IMG/VR virus record: IMGVR_UViG_3300026518_000006
Location: 1-64,000 of that record
From: a virus
Strand: one strand, 5' to 3'
Length of the DNA stretch: 64,000 nt
Below are positions 33,174 through 41,003 of the stretch, piece by piece (position 1 is the first letter of the stretch; each line of letters starts with the position of its first letter). Position numbers and translations under genes: made by a program. The notes below the pieces were generated by a model. That model made no database searches and had not been told where the DNA came from. It worked only from the letters and a program-made list of their open reading frames with translations.

Positions 33174-33845
33174 ATGACATTAGGTAAAATTTTACAAGAG
33201 AGGTATGAGATTGATAGCTATGGTACTATTGACGAAAGTGGCGCAGGTATTTCCCGTGTATTAAAAACACTTGAAGATGGTAATGATTTCTTAATTATCA
33301 CTGCTTCAAGGGGTAAATTCTCAAAGAAAGAGAACGCTAAAAGAAACAGCCAACTCATTAAAAGTATTAGAGATGAACTTGGTGTCAAAAGTGGTGCATA
33401 TAAGCTTGTTGGGCATTGGAAAGAGTGTAACCATAAACTTGAAGATGGTCAAAAGATTTCGGATTGCAAAGGAGCTATTAAAGATGAGCTTGAAGAAAGT
33501 TGGTTAATCCCAAAACCAAAAAATATCGCACCTGAAGAGTTCTTAGATATCGCTAAAAAAGTCGCTAAAAAATATGACCAAGATGCTTTTGTCATCCGTC
33601 TTGATGGAAAACTTACACTAAATGGTAAAGATGGTACGGTATGGGAAGACTTAGGCAAAGCAGATAAAAAGTCTATTTCAACAGGTTTCAGTCGTATTAT
33701 CGATGTTCAAGGTTACTCAGAATTAAAGAAGCAACGAAATAAAGGTAGAAATATCAACATCATCTTTGAAGATATAGCTTTGGTTGTGCCGAAAGACAAC
33801 AACAATTCTAAGAGGCTGTTTGCTTCCGCAAACATCTTGTACTGA
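33174..33845 (+). CDS. putative packaged protein with capsid-targeting N terminus, 223 aa
   Basis: MTLGKILQERYEID matches the capsid-targeting start shared with the genes at 46458 and 47395 (MTLGKLLNE, MSLGKILNE). The mature domain includes FLIITASRGKFSKKENAKRN and KLVGHWKECN, a pattern I associate with an uncharacterised family in T4-like phages. The C terminus is basic. The late box at 33152 supports virion packaging. Activity unknown. Confidence 0.6.
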   Translation: MTLGKILQERYEIDSYGTIDESGAGISRVLKTLEDGNDFLIITASRGKFSKKENAKRNSQLIKSIRDELGVKSGAYKLVGHWKECNHKLEDGQKISDCKGAIKDELEESWLIPKPKNIAPEEFLDIAKKVAKKYDQDAFVIRLDGKLTLNGKDGTVWEDLGKADKKSISTGFSRIIDVQGYSELKKQRNKGRNINIIFEDIALVVPKDNNNSKRLFASANILY

Positions 33846-33966
33846 CATTTTCTCAAGAGTATAAGTTTGGAAAGCTTTTTAAAACTAAAAATAAAGGCAC
33901 TAATTAGTTATCACTGAGAACGCAAATTAACAATAGGGTTATATTTAATTTATGCTCTCTTTGAAA

Positions 33967-33993
33967 GATTTTACTTTTTCAAAAAGTAAAATC
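33967..33993. repeat. AT palindrome
   Basis: GATTTTACTTTTT and AAAAAGTAAAATC flank a single C. It lies between the end of the late gene and the early genes at 34076, in a 230-base gene-free stretch that otherwise shows only AT-rich sequence and a poor promoter. Confidence 0.6.
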
Positions 33994-34075
33994 TTCAAAA
34001 CAACTCAACATACTTTGTTTTTAAAGTTTTTATGGTATAGTAATATTATCAAATACAAGAAAGGATTATTCTAAA

Positions 34076-34306
34076 ATGGAGTTCGAAACAAAATTTAGTG
34101 TAGGCGATTCTGTTTTTTACTTCAGAAGTTCTCTTTTGGAATACGAGATAGAAGAGATTTATTATCGCTATAGAGACGATGAGGAGTCTTTTCACTACAC
34201 AATAAAAAACAAAGAAAATGGCGAAACAATAAGATATGTAGGAGAAAATAATCTGTTTATATCAAAAGCACAAGCCGTAGCAAAGTATCTAAAGGAATTT
34301 AAATGA
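34076..34306 (+). CDS. small barrel-like accessory protein, 76 aa
   Basis: The protein begins EFETKFSVGDSVFYFRS, the small-barrel pattern of the early accessory genes, then a K-A-Q-A-V-A helix, and ends KEFK without the tail. The next gene overlaps its stop (ATGA at 34303). Function unknown. Confidence 0.6.
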   Translation: MEFETKFSVGDSVFYFRSSLLEYEIEEIYYRYRDDEESFHYTIKNKENGETIRYVGENNLFISKAQAVAKYLKEFK

Positions 34307-34551
34307 AAATGACATTTAAATATAATAAAGGCGATATTGTTTATATTATTGGTAATGGTGATTTAAATAAAGCTTCTATAGAAGGCGTTACTCTTTTGGC
34401 TAACAAAGAAGGTATTTTTTACCAATACTATATAAAAACATCATACGATGACGCAGTAAAGAAAAGAGAAGATGAAATATTCGATACAAAGCTTGATTGC
34501 GTAAAAGCGTTCTTGGGTGTAGAAGGTGATTTTGATGAGGCGATGATATAA
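34303..34551 (+). CDS. small barrel-like accessory protein, 82 aa
   Basis: It starts MKMTFKYNKGDIVYIIGNGD (ATG 34309 is an alternative), again a K-G-D-x-V-Y barrel start, and ends DFDEAMI, a weak tail. It is coupled to the gene before it. Function unknown. Confidence 0.6.
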   Translation: MKMTFKYNKGDIVYIIGNGDLNKASIEGVTLLANKEGIFYQYYIKTSYDDAVKKREDEIFDTKLDCVKAFLGVEGDFDEAMI

Positions 34552-34593
34552 ATGGATAAAACAAAACCTATTAAATAAATTAAAGGGTGAACA

Positions 34594-34905
34594 ATGGGTA
34601 TAAAATTATTTTCAAGTGGTAGAAGTGATTGTGGTGTTGTATATCCGACAGACCCAAATCCAAGTGTTTTTAAAATTGTTTCAATTCAAGAGTTCAGCGA
34701 ATACACTTTAGTAGTGGTTGACTATCCAAATTGTACTAATTTTGAGGGCAGAAAAGTTTTAGTGATGGATATGAGTGCTAATGATATTATGAGTATGGAA
34801 AAATTAGACCCTCATTTTATAGAGGGGAATAATATTATAGCGAGATTTGTGCCGACCAAAAAAGGCATAAGATTAGCTAAAAAAATATGTAAAGGTTGTA
34901 AATGA
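34594..34905 (+). CDS. hypothetical protein, 103 aa
   Basis: ATG 34594 follows AAAGGGTGAACA. The protein is beta-rich with Cys at both ends (SDCGVVYP and CKGCK). It overlaps the methylase start at 34902. No family recognised. Confidence 0.6.
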   Translation: MGIKLFSSGRSDCGVVYPTDPNPSVFKIVSIQEFSEYTLVVVDYPNCTNFEGRKVLVMDMSANDIMSMEKLDPHFIEGNNIIARFVPTKKGIRLAKKICKGCK

Positions 34906-35918
34906 TTAAATTATTTAATGGTGATGCTCTTGATGTAATGGATAAGCTGATAGAAAAGGGTATTAAGGTGGACGCTATCATTACTGACCCACCGTATGGT
35001 ACTACAGCCTGTTCTTGGGATTCAGTAATTCCTTTTGATGAAATGTGGAAAAGATTAAATATTATTATGAAATCTAACGGGACAATCGCTTTGTTCGGTT
35101 CTGAGCCTTTTAGTAGTGCTTTGAGGATGAGTAATATAGAAATGTTTAAGTATGATTGGATATGGGAAAAATCTCAAGGTGCAAATTTTGCATTAGTAAA
35201 ACATCAACCATATAAGGTGCACGAAATTATATCTGTATTTTATAATGACCTCAGTAAAACTACATACTCAACAAAAGCGTTTAAAGAATTGAGAAGATAT
35301 TTCAAAGACCTATTAAATTATATCGGATTACCAAAGTCAAAGATAGTAAATGATGTCGGGGGAAGAGCTGACCATTGTTTTAGAAGCGATAGCTCACAGT
35401 GGTGTATTCCATCAGAAGAAACATATAATATACTGATTAACAAATACAATATAGACAAATATAAAGGATTTAAAACATATTCGGAATTAAATTTGATATA
35501 CGAAGATGAATTAAAATCATTTAAAAAAACCTACAATTATATTACTACAGATGGAAAGAAATATATATCAGGCAAAGGGCATAGTGGGGAAACAACTGGT
35601 AATTTTAAAAAAACACAAACAATAAATAACGGGAAGAGATTTCCAAGAAGTATTCAAAAATTTGCACAAAACAAAACCATTTCCTTTCACCCAACCCAAA
35701 AGCCTGTTGAATTGATGGAATATTTGATACGAACATATACAAATGAGGGAGAATTAGTTTTAGATTTCACTATGGGTTCAGGGACAACTTTAGTCGCCTG
35801 TAAACAGCTAAATAGAAATGGTATAGGTATTGAGTTAAATGAGGACTATTTTAAAATAGCACAACAAAGAGTAGACGAAGCCGTAGAGGGTTCATCTTTA
35901 AATAAGGATGTGGAATGA
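34902..35918 (+). CDS. beta-class N6-adenine/N4-cytosine DNA methyltransferase
   Basis: The 338-residue enzyme has catalytic DPPY in IITDPPYGTT (about residues 26-35), and the SAM motifs follow later: HPTQKPVELMEYLI and LVLDFTMGSGTTLVAC (about 285-300), the beta-class permuted order. The centre (about 110-235) is a likely target-recognition domain. It overlaps both neighbours, so it is in an early operon. A role in protection from host restriction is likely. Confidence 0.85.
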   Translation: MIKLFNGDALDVMDKLIEKGIKVDAIITDPPYGTTACSWDSVIPFDEMWKRLNIIMKSNGTIALFGSEPFSSALRMSNIEMFKYDWIWEKSQGANFALVKHQPYKVHEIISVFYNDLSKTTYSTKAFKELRRYFKDLLNYIGLPKSKIVNDVGGRADHCFRSDSSQWCIPSEETYNILINKYNIDKYKGFKTYSELNLIYEDELKSFKKTYNYITTDGKKYISGKGHSGETTGNFKKTQTINNGKRFPRSIQKFAQNKTISFHPTQKPVELMEYLIRTYTNEGELVLDFTMGSGTTLVACKQLNRNGIGIELNEDYFKIAQQRVDEAVEGSSLNKDVE

Positions 35919-36145
35919 GTGAGCCGAAAAAAAGAGATTTTTTAGGACAAGAGATTAATGTTGGCGATTTTGCTTGTTGTTCGAGTGCTTCAGCCTCAAC
36001 AGGAATGTATATAGGAAAAGTGATAAAAATCACAGACCACAAGGTACAACTAACAGCTTTAGACGGCAAAAAACATATGAAATCTTTTGATAAAGTTTTT
36101 ATAGTAACTAAACAAATTGAGGAAATTCCTGAGATGTTGATTTAG
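35915..36145 (+). CDS. tailed small barrel protein, 76 aa
   Basis: The start overlaps the methylase stop. EINVGDFACCSSASASTGMY followed by GKVIKITDHKVQL is a clear SH3/KOW-like fold, and the end IPEMLI is a variant tail. It is convergent with the gene at 36151. It could be a cofactor of the methylase, from position only. Confidence 0.6.
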   Translation: MSEPKKRDFLGQEINVGDFACCSSASASTGMYIGKVIKITDHKVQLTALDGKKHMKSFDKVFIVTKQIEEIPEMLI

Positions 36146-36150
36146 TTATC

Positions 36151-36852
36151 TTAGATGCCTTTTGTGGTTTTTATTTTTTTATTTAGTTTTTTAGCTAATG
36201 ATACTAATACACCACCTATAAAATGATGTGATGTTGCTCCTGCCCAAGGGAAACTTAAACCTAAAGCACCTCCTGTAATTAGCAACATCAACATCTTCAA
36301 TCCCTCTTCGCCTGCAAATAAATCACTCAAAGAATAGTTGCCCGATAATGCTTCTATTACATCATCAAAATTCATATCATAGGTTATATCTCCTGTAAAA
36401 CTCATATTAAGCCAAATAAAGATTAAAATGCCACTCACCGCAACACCACCTAATGCTTTTATTTTTGGGTTATTCTGAAGCCATTTGTCGAGTGCTCTCA
36501 ATTTATCTTCACTCCATTTCCCTACATTTGAATCAGCTATATATTTTGGAATTAGCCCTATAATGGTTTGGTATGCTTTGAAACCTCTCTTAACAATATC
36601 ATATAGTCGTTTAAAAGACCAATGAATAGTAGTGAAAAATTTATACACTCTACTATCTCTAAAGAAATTTACAGCTTCTTTAAATGACATACCAACTTTA
36701 TCAGAAATTTCTTTAATGAAGTCAATCTTTTTCTTTACTGTAGATGGAATGGATATTTCGTTTAGTTTGTGAAAATCTTCTGTATATAATAAAAACTGAT
36801 TATACTGATACTGATAATTATACTCTTTGATATTTATTGCTTTTGAGTTCAT
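36151..36852 (-). CDS. late membrane protein, 233 aa
   Basis: The N-terminal 110 residues are charged and helical. Hydrophobic segments lie at about 134-150 (GVAVSGILIFIWLNMSF) and 186-225 (LKMLMLLITGGALGLSFPWAGA). The C-terminal half (DITYDMNFDDVIEALSG, SLSDLFAG) resembles proteins seen in other T4-like marine phages, of unknown function. A late box at 36870 suggests a virion or lysis-stage protein, possibly ejected into the membrane. Confidence 0.6.
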   Translation of the reverse strand: MNSKAINIKEYNYQYQYNQFLLYTEDFHKLNEISIPSTVKKKIDFIKEISDKVGMSFKEAVNFFRDSRVYKFFTTIHWSFKRLYDIVKRGFKAYQTIIGLIPKYIADSNVGKWSEDKLRALDKWLQNNPKIKALGGVAVSGILIFIWLNMSFTGDITYDMNFDDVIEALSGNYSLSDLFAGEEGLKMLMLLITGGALGLSFPWAGATSHHFIGGVLVSLAKKLNKKIKTTKGI

Positions 36853-36869
36853 ATAATAATCCTTTGTTG

Positions 36870-36877
36870 TATTTATA
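36870..36877 (-). promoter_or_regulatory. late promoter TATAAATA (minus strand)
   Basis: Perfect late box 18 bases upstream of the membrane-protein gene. Confidence 0.65.
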
Positions 36878-36904
36878 AAGGTTTGTATCGAGGCGTGAAT
36901 AGCT

Positions 36905-36947
36905 CTTTGAGATATTTTGCTTTTTTAAAAAGTAAAATATCTCAAAG
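36905..36947. repeat. extended AT palindrome
   Basis: CTTTGAGATATTTT and its complement AAAATATCTCAAAG flank a CTTTTT/AAAAAG core with one mismatch. It is the longest of the six related palindromes and lies 13 bases before the early promoter at 36960. Confidence 0.65.
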
Positions 36948-36959
36948 TACTCAAAACTC

Positions 36960-36988
36960 TTGACTTCTTTCAAAGATTATTATATAAT
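36960..36988 (+). promoter_or_regulatory. early promoter TTGACT-17-TATAAT
   Basis: TTGACT 36960-36965 and TATAAT 36983-36988, spacer 17, upstream of the third repeat gene. Confidence 0.85.
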
Positions 36989-37016
36989 AGGGTACAAAAA
37001 GAGATAAAGGACTCAA

Positions 37017-37865
37017 ATGACATTCAAAGACCTCTATGGAGACAAATCAAATGAAGTCTATTATGGAAACCTTGATATCTCTGATAAAGGATTAACTTCA
37101 TTGGAAGGTTGTTATAAAAGAGTTGAGGGCGATTTTAATTGTAGTTATAACCAAATAACTTCATTCAAGTATTGTCCTGATATTAGTGGTGACTTTTATT
37201 GTGGTTATAATCAGATAACCTCATTTGAGTTTTGTCCTGATGTTGAGGGCAATTTTTATTGTAGTAGAAACAAAATAACTTCATTTGAGTTTTGCCCTGA
37301 TGTTAAGGGCGATTTTGATTGTAGGGGAAACAAAATAACTTCATTTAAATACTGTCCTGATGTTGAGGGTAATTTTTATTGTAGTTATAACAAAATAACT
37401 TCATTTAAGTTTTGTCCTGATATTAAGGGGAATTTTTATTGCAGTTATAATCAGATAACTTCATTCAAATGCTGTCCTGATATTAGTGGTGACTTTTATT
37501 GTGGTTATAATCAAATAACTTCATTTGAGTTTTGTCATGATATTAACGGTGTCTTTAATTGTAATGGTAATCAAATAGCTTCATTTAAATACTGTCCTGA
37601 TATTAAGGGGGATTTTTATTGTTATAATAACAAAATAGATTCCTTTAAGTATTGTCCTGATGTTAAAGGTGATATTAATTGTAGTGATAATCAAATAGCT
37701 TCATTTAAATACTGTCCTGATATTAAGGGTAATTTTAATTGTAATCATAATCAAATAACCTCATTTGAAAACAAATACTATTACCCTAATGTAGAGTTAG
37801 ACGAAGACATCAAAAAACGCTATGTTGAGTTCGGTAAAAAACACTTTCCTCAGTATTTCATATAG
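37017..37865 (+). CDS. leucine-rich-like repeat protein C with tail
   Basis: The cap and C-terminal end match those at 12845 and 20273, but there are ten central 20-residue repeats, so the 282-residue protein is exactly two units longer than its 242-residue paralogs. One unit has lost its Pro (FCHDINGVFNC). It ends HFPQYFI. No 13-bp array follows, but a palindrome and early promoter do. Unequal exchange between repeats would explain the length difference. Confidence 0.8.
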   Translation: MTFKDLYGDKSNEVYYGNLDISDKGLTSLEGCYKRVEGDFNCSYNQITSFKYCPDISGDFYCGYNQITSFEFCPDVEGNFYCSRNKITSFEFCPDVKGDFDCRGNKITSFKYCPDVEGNFYCSYNKITSFKFCPDIKGNFYCSYNQITSFKCCPDISGDFYCGYNQITSFEFCHDINGVFNCNGNQIASFKYCPDIKGDFYCYNNKIDSFKYCPDVKGDINCSDNQIASFKYCPDIKGNFNCNHNQITSFENKYYYPNVELDEDIKKRYVEFGKKHFPQYFI

Positions 37866-37874
37866 CTCTTCAAG

Positions 37875-37901
37875 AGATTTTACTTTTTCAAAAAGTAAAA
37901 T
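37875..37901. repeat. AT palindrome upstream of an early promoter
   Basis: AGATTTTACTTTTT and AAAAAGTAAAATATT around a single C. Sixth copy of the element. Confidence 0.6.
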
Positions 37902-37945
37902 ATTCAAAAGTCCTCAAAAAAATACTCAAAAATCTCTAAAACTAC

Positions 37946-37974
37946 TTGACTTCTATTAAAGATTATTGTATAAT
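37946..37974 (+). promoter_or_regulatory. early promoter TTGACT-17-TATAAT
   Basis: TTGACT 37946-37951 and TATAAT 37969-37974, spacer 17, upstream of the gene at 38002. Confidence 0.85.
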
Positions 37975-38001
37975 TAGGTATCTTAAAAATAAAGGCTTTC
38001 T

Positions 38002-38304
38002 ATGGATATTGAAAACAAACTCCTGAACTACATCGATGCTCTCAATGAACTTAATGAAATTCAAGAGTGTGATTATGTTTTTAAGCTGACTATCAACAAA
38101 TCTTATGCTAGAATCTCAAAGGTAGACAATTATGGAAAAGGTCAAGAAAGTGCTTACGCTTTTGTAACTCTGACCAATAAGAAGTTTCCTGTGGGTAGTA
38201 TTTTGAAACCCGCTAGTTGGAAAACCCCTGCCCTGAACTTTGTGAGAGGTAGTATTATGGGAACTCATAAAGAGTACAATCTTAAAAGTGTTTTTGGGTT
38301 ATAA
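38002..38304 (+). CDS. small phage protein, 100 aa
   Basis: ATG 38002 sits behind AAAGGCTTTCT. Helical residues 1-22 lead to a beta domain with ISKVDNYGKGQESAYAFV and LKPASWKTPALNFVRGSI. This G-x-x-x-x-x-Y-x-F ... K-x-A-S-W-K-x-P-A layout recurs in many phages without known function. The late promoter of the next gene overlaps its end. Confidence 0.65.
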   Translation: MDIENKLLNYIDALNELNEIQECDYVFKLTINKSYARISKVDNYGKGQESAYAFVTLTNKKFPVGSILKPASWKTPALNFVRGSIMGTHKEYNLKSVFGL

Positions 38305-38312
38305 TATAAATA
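38305..38312 (+). promoter_or_regulatory. late promoter TATAAATA
   Basis: Perfect late box 28 bases upstream of the gene at 38341. Confidence 0.7.
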
Positions 38313-38340
38313 AACAAACCAATATTAATAAGGATAAATT

Positions 38341-38745
38341 ATGAGTTTTAGAGAAGTTTTTGTATGTGAGTCAACAAATGTGAATATATCGCGTTTTAAA
38401 AATAGTGATGAATATTATATGGATGTTAATACAACATCATTAGAAAAAATGTTAAAAGACAAATTGTTTAATAAAGTTATATCTATATTATTTAAAACAA
38501 AAAATTTTTATTCAGATATAAATGATGAGTATTTAAGAATTGATGACGGTATTGTTGTTGATGGAAAAAAAATAACAAATATATACTTTAAAAACAAAAA
38601 TGTAAAAAACGAAGTGGTTAATATTTTAATTCATCAGAATCTTGAATACGGTATTAGAAAAATATATGGGGATATTTCTATGACAAAAATAAAAAATACA
38701 AAAGAATATAAACAAAATGCAAACCTTGTAGATAAAATAAAATAA
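38341..38745 (+). CDS. putative packaged protein with capsid-targeting N terminus, 134 aa
   Basis: MSFREVFVCESTNVN resembles the capsid-targeting start (hydrophobic-x-E then Ser). The body is Lys/Asn-rich and basic, like T4 internal proteins. It has a late box and the leader ATTAATAAGGATAAATT, which recurs before the gene at 38859. Function unknown. Confidence 0.55.
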   Translation: MSFREVFVCESTNVNISRFKNSDEYYMDVNTTSLEKMLKDKLFNKVISILFKTKNFYSDINDEYLRIDDGIVVDGKKITNIYFKNKNVKNEVVNILIHQNLEYGIRKIYGDISMTKIKNTKEYKQNANLVDKIK

Positions 38746-38787
38746 AATACTGAGCACATTAAAAAGTTTATGTTAAAAAATAACATA

Positions 38788-38811
38788 AGTAGAAGTAGAA
38801 GTAGAAGTAGA
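38788..38811 (+). repeat. GTAGAA hexanucleotide repeat
   Basis: About four copies of GTAGAA lie just upstream of the late box at 38814, a simple repeat in a 110-base intergenic gap. Confidence 0.6.
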
Positions 38812-38813
38812 AA

Positions 38814-38821
38814 TATAAATA
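38814..38821 (+). promoter_or_regulatory. late promoter TATAAATA
   Basis: Perfect late box 37 bases upstream of the gene at 38859. Confidence 0.7.
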
Positions 38822-38858
38822 ATGTTGTTGTAACAAATAATATTAATAAGGATAAATT

Positions 38859-39101
38859 ATGTTTAGAGAAATGTTTATTGAGAGTAATCTTAAAGATATT
38901 CAAGAGGGAAAAGGTGTCGATAACTTAATTCGCATTATGGATGGTTGGTTAAAACAAGGATGGAGCTTAAAAGATATATATGATGAGGTATTGAAATTTT
39001 TAGGCAAAGAGGACGGAGACTTAATTTTCTACAAATTTGTGCACACTCACAAAAACAACAAAAAGTTTATGAAGGAATTTAACAGAACCATATTTAATTA
39101 A
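38859..39101 (+). CDS. putative packaged protein with capsid-targeting N terminus, 80 aa
   Basis: MFREMFIESNLKDIQEG fits the capsid-targeting pattern with cleavage after MFIE. The mature part would be about 72 residues, helical and charged. It is preceded by a late box and the same leader as the gene before it. Function unknown. Confidence 0.6.
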   Translation: MFREMFIESNLKDIQEGKGVDNLIRIMDGWLKQGWSLKDIYDEVLKFLGKEDGDLIFYKFVHTHKNNKKFMKEFNRTIFN

Positions 39102-39147
39102 AGCTACATTTAAGTATAGCCATATATACTCACAAAAAAGGGTATAT

Positions 39148-39609
39148 ATGGCTTCTCACAAAACAGGCAATTACAACTTCAATCAAGATTTACAAATAGC
39201 CCAAAAAACAGAGAAAGAAATCTCTGAACTCTTAGAGCAACACAATTTCAAAACTATCAAATTTAATAATGATAATCAATACGATTTACTTGTTGAGAAA
39301 AACAACATAAAATATAAAATCGAAATCAAAGAAGATTTTCAATGTGGAACCACAGGCAATGTGGCTGTTGAGTATCAAAGCAGAGGAAAACTAAGTGGAA
39401 TATTTACTTCCAAAAGTGATATATACATTTACAAAATGCACCTCAATCCCACTCAATATTTTATAATGACAAAACAAAATTTATTAAAAATAATTAAAGA
39501 AAAGAAATACTTTAAAATAGTTAATGGTGGTGATTACGGAAGCAATACAATGATGTATTTATTTAAGGTGAAAGAATTGGCTGATATATCAGTAGTTATA
39601 AATAAATAA
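39148..39609 (+). CDS. PD-(D/E)XK nuclease-like protein
   Basis: The 153-residue protein has QYDLLVEKNN (catalytic-type D), KYKIEIKEDFQ (E-x-K) and GNVAVEYQSRGKLSGI, the order seen in small PD-(D/E)XK nucleases of phages. It could be a resolvase-like or restriction-type nuclease used in DNA processing. The late box at 39597 overlaps its 3' end and belongs to what follows. Confidence 0.65.
   Translation: MASHKTGNYNFNQDLQIAQKTEKEISELLEQHNFKTIKFNNDNQYDLLVEKNNIKYKIEIKEDFQCGTTGNVAVEYQSRGKLSGIFTSKSDIYIYKMHLNPTQYFIMTKQNLLKIIKEKKYFKIVNGGDYGSNTMMYLFKVKELADISVVINK
39597..39604 (+). promoter_or_regulatory. late promoter-like TATAAATA
   Basis: Perfect late box overlapping the end of the nuclease gene. 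It would read into the RNA-rich island. Confidence 0.45.
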
Positions 39610-39960
39610 AAAATTAATCTTATTATATTTAAGGATAAATTAAGAATTTGTAGGTTATAATACGACTATCAAGGGTTTTAGAAAAGTGGCAAAGTTGCAA
39701 TATAGCCCGTAAGGGCACTTTGTCCCCCTTGTGGATTGTGTTGGTTTCTTCCATTCCCCGCACAATTCTTTTTCAATCCTTTTGTTTGTGCGTTCCCTTT
39801 CTTTCGCACATTCTTGGTTAATACCTCTCTTTTGATGTGGGTGTGTTTACCAGTGCACACCCATTATCTGAAAAGATAAAAGGTAAATTATAAATAATAA
39901 CAATATTATTCAGCATCTCTACGGAGTGCTGATAGTGTTGTTAAACACAAAAGATTAAAT
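39610..39960. other. gene-free structured stretch, possible non-coding RNA
   Basis: No convincing ORF is present on either strand. A TATAAT at 39656-39661 is followed by a less AT-rich stretch with GCCCGTAAGGGC (small hairpin), pyrimidine-rich runs, and TGGGTGTG/CACACCCA forming an 8-bp stem near 39838-39863. This composition is unlike the coding regions and could be a structured transcript. I cannot match it to a known RNA. Confidence 0.35.
39889..39896 (+). promoter_or_regulatory. late promoter TATAAATA
   Basis: Perfect late box 80 bases upstream of the small ORF at 39977. Confidence 0.6.
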
Positions 39961-39976
39961 ACTCAAGGAGATAGTG

Positions 39977-40099
39977 ATGTATGCAGGTGCTATATATGAC
40001 AACATTGTTGCAAACAATACCACCATAGATAATACTATACAGAATTATATCCAAACTCAAGATATCCAAACGGATATTGAAAACGAGTATATCTTCTAA
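39977..40099 (+). CDS. small late ORF, 40 aa
   Basis: ATG 39977 is preceded by AAGGAG with good spacing. The peptide MYAGAIYDNIVANNTTIDNT is polar and ends ENEYIF. A strong hairpin follows its stop. It has no known relatives that I recognise. Confidence 0.45.
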   Translation: MYAGAIYDNIVANNTTIDNTIQNYIQTQDIQTDIENEYIF

Positions 40100-40108
40100 G
40101 TGACCTAT

Positions 40109-40138
40109 TTCAAAGGTCGCTTAAAAGTGACCTTTGAA
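40109..40138 (+). terminator. stem-loop after the 39977 ORF
   Basis: TTCAAAGGTC and GACCTTTGAA form a perfect 10-bp stem with a 10-base loop, 9 bases after the stop codon. There is no T run, so it may be a processing or stability hairpin ahead of the tRNAs. Confidence 0.6.
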
Positions 40139-40176
40139 TGGGCTCCCCCTCACTTCAAATCTCACTTTTAAACTAT

Positions 40177-40252
40177 TCCGCAGTAGTCAAATGGTAAGGA
40201 CGGCAAGCTGTTAACTTGTGCGATATTGGAGCGTAACCAATCTACGGAGCCA
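40177..40252 (+). tRNA. tRNA-Asn (GTT) with atypical T-loop
   Basis: Acceptor TCCGCAG/CTACGGA (one mismatch), anticodon arm CAAG-CTGTTAA-CTTG giving GTT, and encoded CCA at 40250-40252. The T-arm ATTGG/CCAAT closes a loop AGCGTAA lacking the usual TTCRA, so folding or function may be unusual. Confidence 0.75.
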
Positions 40253-40287
40253 TTAAATTATAACTGTTAATTAAAATATCTATTTCT

Positions 40288-40295
40288 TATAAATA
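40288..40295 (+). promoter_or_regulatory. late promoter TATAAATA
   Basis: Perfect late box 18 bases before the HNH gene at 40314. Confidence 0.6.
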
Positions 40296-40313
40296 ATCCA
40301 AAAGGCTTAACAG

Positions 40314-41003
40314 TTGGATTATTTAAGAATGTATAATATTATTATAGAAAATAGGTTGTCAAATCCTTACCAAGGATATGTAGAAAAGCACCATATTAAA
40401 CCAAAGAGTTTAGGTGGGGATAATTCTAAATCAAATTTGGTGTCATTGACAGCAAGAGAGCATTTCATATGTCATTTTTTATTAACTAAAATATACAAAA
40501 AAGGAAGTAATGAGTGGTATAAAATGACTCGTGCTTTTATGATGATGAAAATGTCATCATTAAACCAAAATAGATATTTTAATTCACACTTATATGAAAC
40601 CAAAAGAGAAGACTTTAGTTTGGTTATGAGTACCAATCAAAAAGGTAAAGGCAACTCTCAATATGGTACTATGTGGATTTACAACTTAGAGCTTGATGAA
40701 GTTCTAAAAATTAAAAAAGAAGACTTTCCTAAATACAAAGATTTGGGTTGGCTGAGAGGTCGTAAAAACAAAAGTGAAGTCAAAAAAACTCTCATTAAAA
40801 AAGAGGATAAACAAAAAGCTTCACAAGCAAAAAAAGAAGAAAAGAAATTGTTATATAGTGAGTATTATTCTATATACAAAGAAGTTGGTTTTGAAAAATT
40901 TGTTGAGATAACAAAATATGATAAATCTAAACAAAATTTAGTACAAATGTTTTCAAAATGGGTTCAAGAATTTGTTCCTCAAAATGGAAAACGAAGATGT
41001 TAG
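40314..41003 (+). CDS. HNH homing endonuclease, 229 aa
   Basis: TTG 40314 (MDYLRMYNIIIENRL) is chosen because this N terminus is typical of phage HNH homing enzymes; ATG 40329 is the alternative. The nuclease motif is VEKHHIKPKSLGGDNSKSNL followed by TAREHFICHFLL. The C-terminal half is basic and probably reads the DNA target. It sits between two tRNA genes, and its stop touches the 5' end of tRNA-Glu. Confidence 0.8.
   Translation: MDYLRMYNIIIENRLSNPYQGYVEKHHIKPKSLGGDNSKSNLVSLTAREHFICHFLLTKIYKKGSNEWYKMTRAFMMMKMSSLNQNRYFNSHLYETKREDFSLVMSTNQKGKGNSQYGTMWIYNLELDEVLKIKKEDFPKYKDLGWLRGRKNKSEVKKTLIKKEDKQKASQAKKEEKKLLYSEYYSIYKEVGFEKFVEITKYDKSKQNLVQMFSKWVQEFVPQNGKRRC

Noticed and set aside
39678-39860. 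60-codon minus-strand ORF before the tRNA island
   Set aside because: No ribosome binding site, unusual composition (Lys/Gly/Gln/Asn with little hydrophobic core), and it lies in a stretch with RNA-like hairpins.
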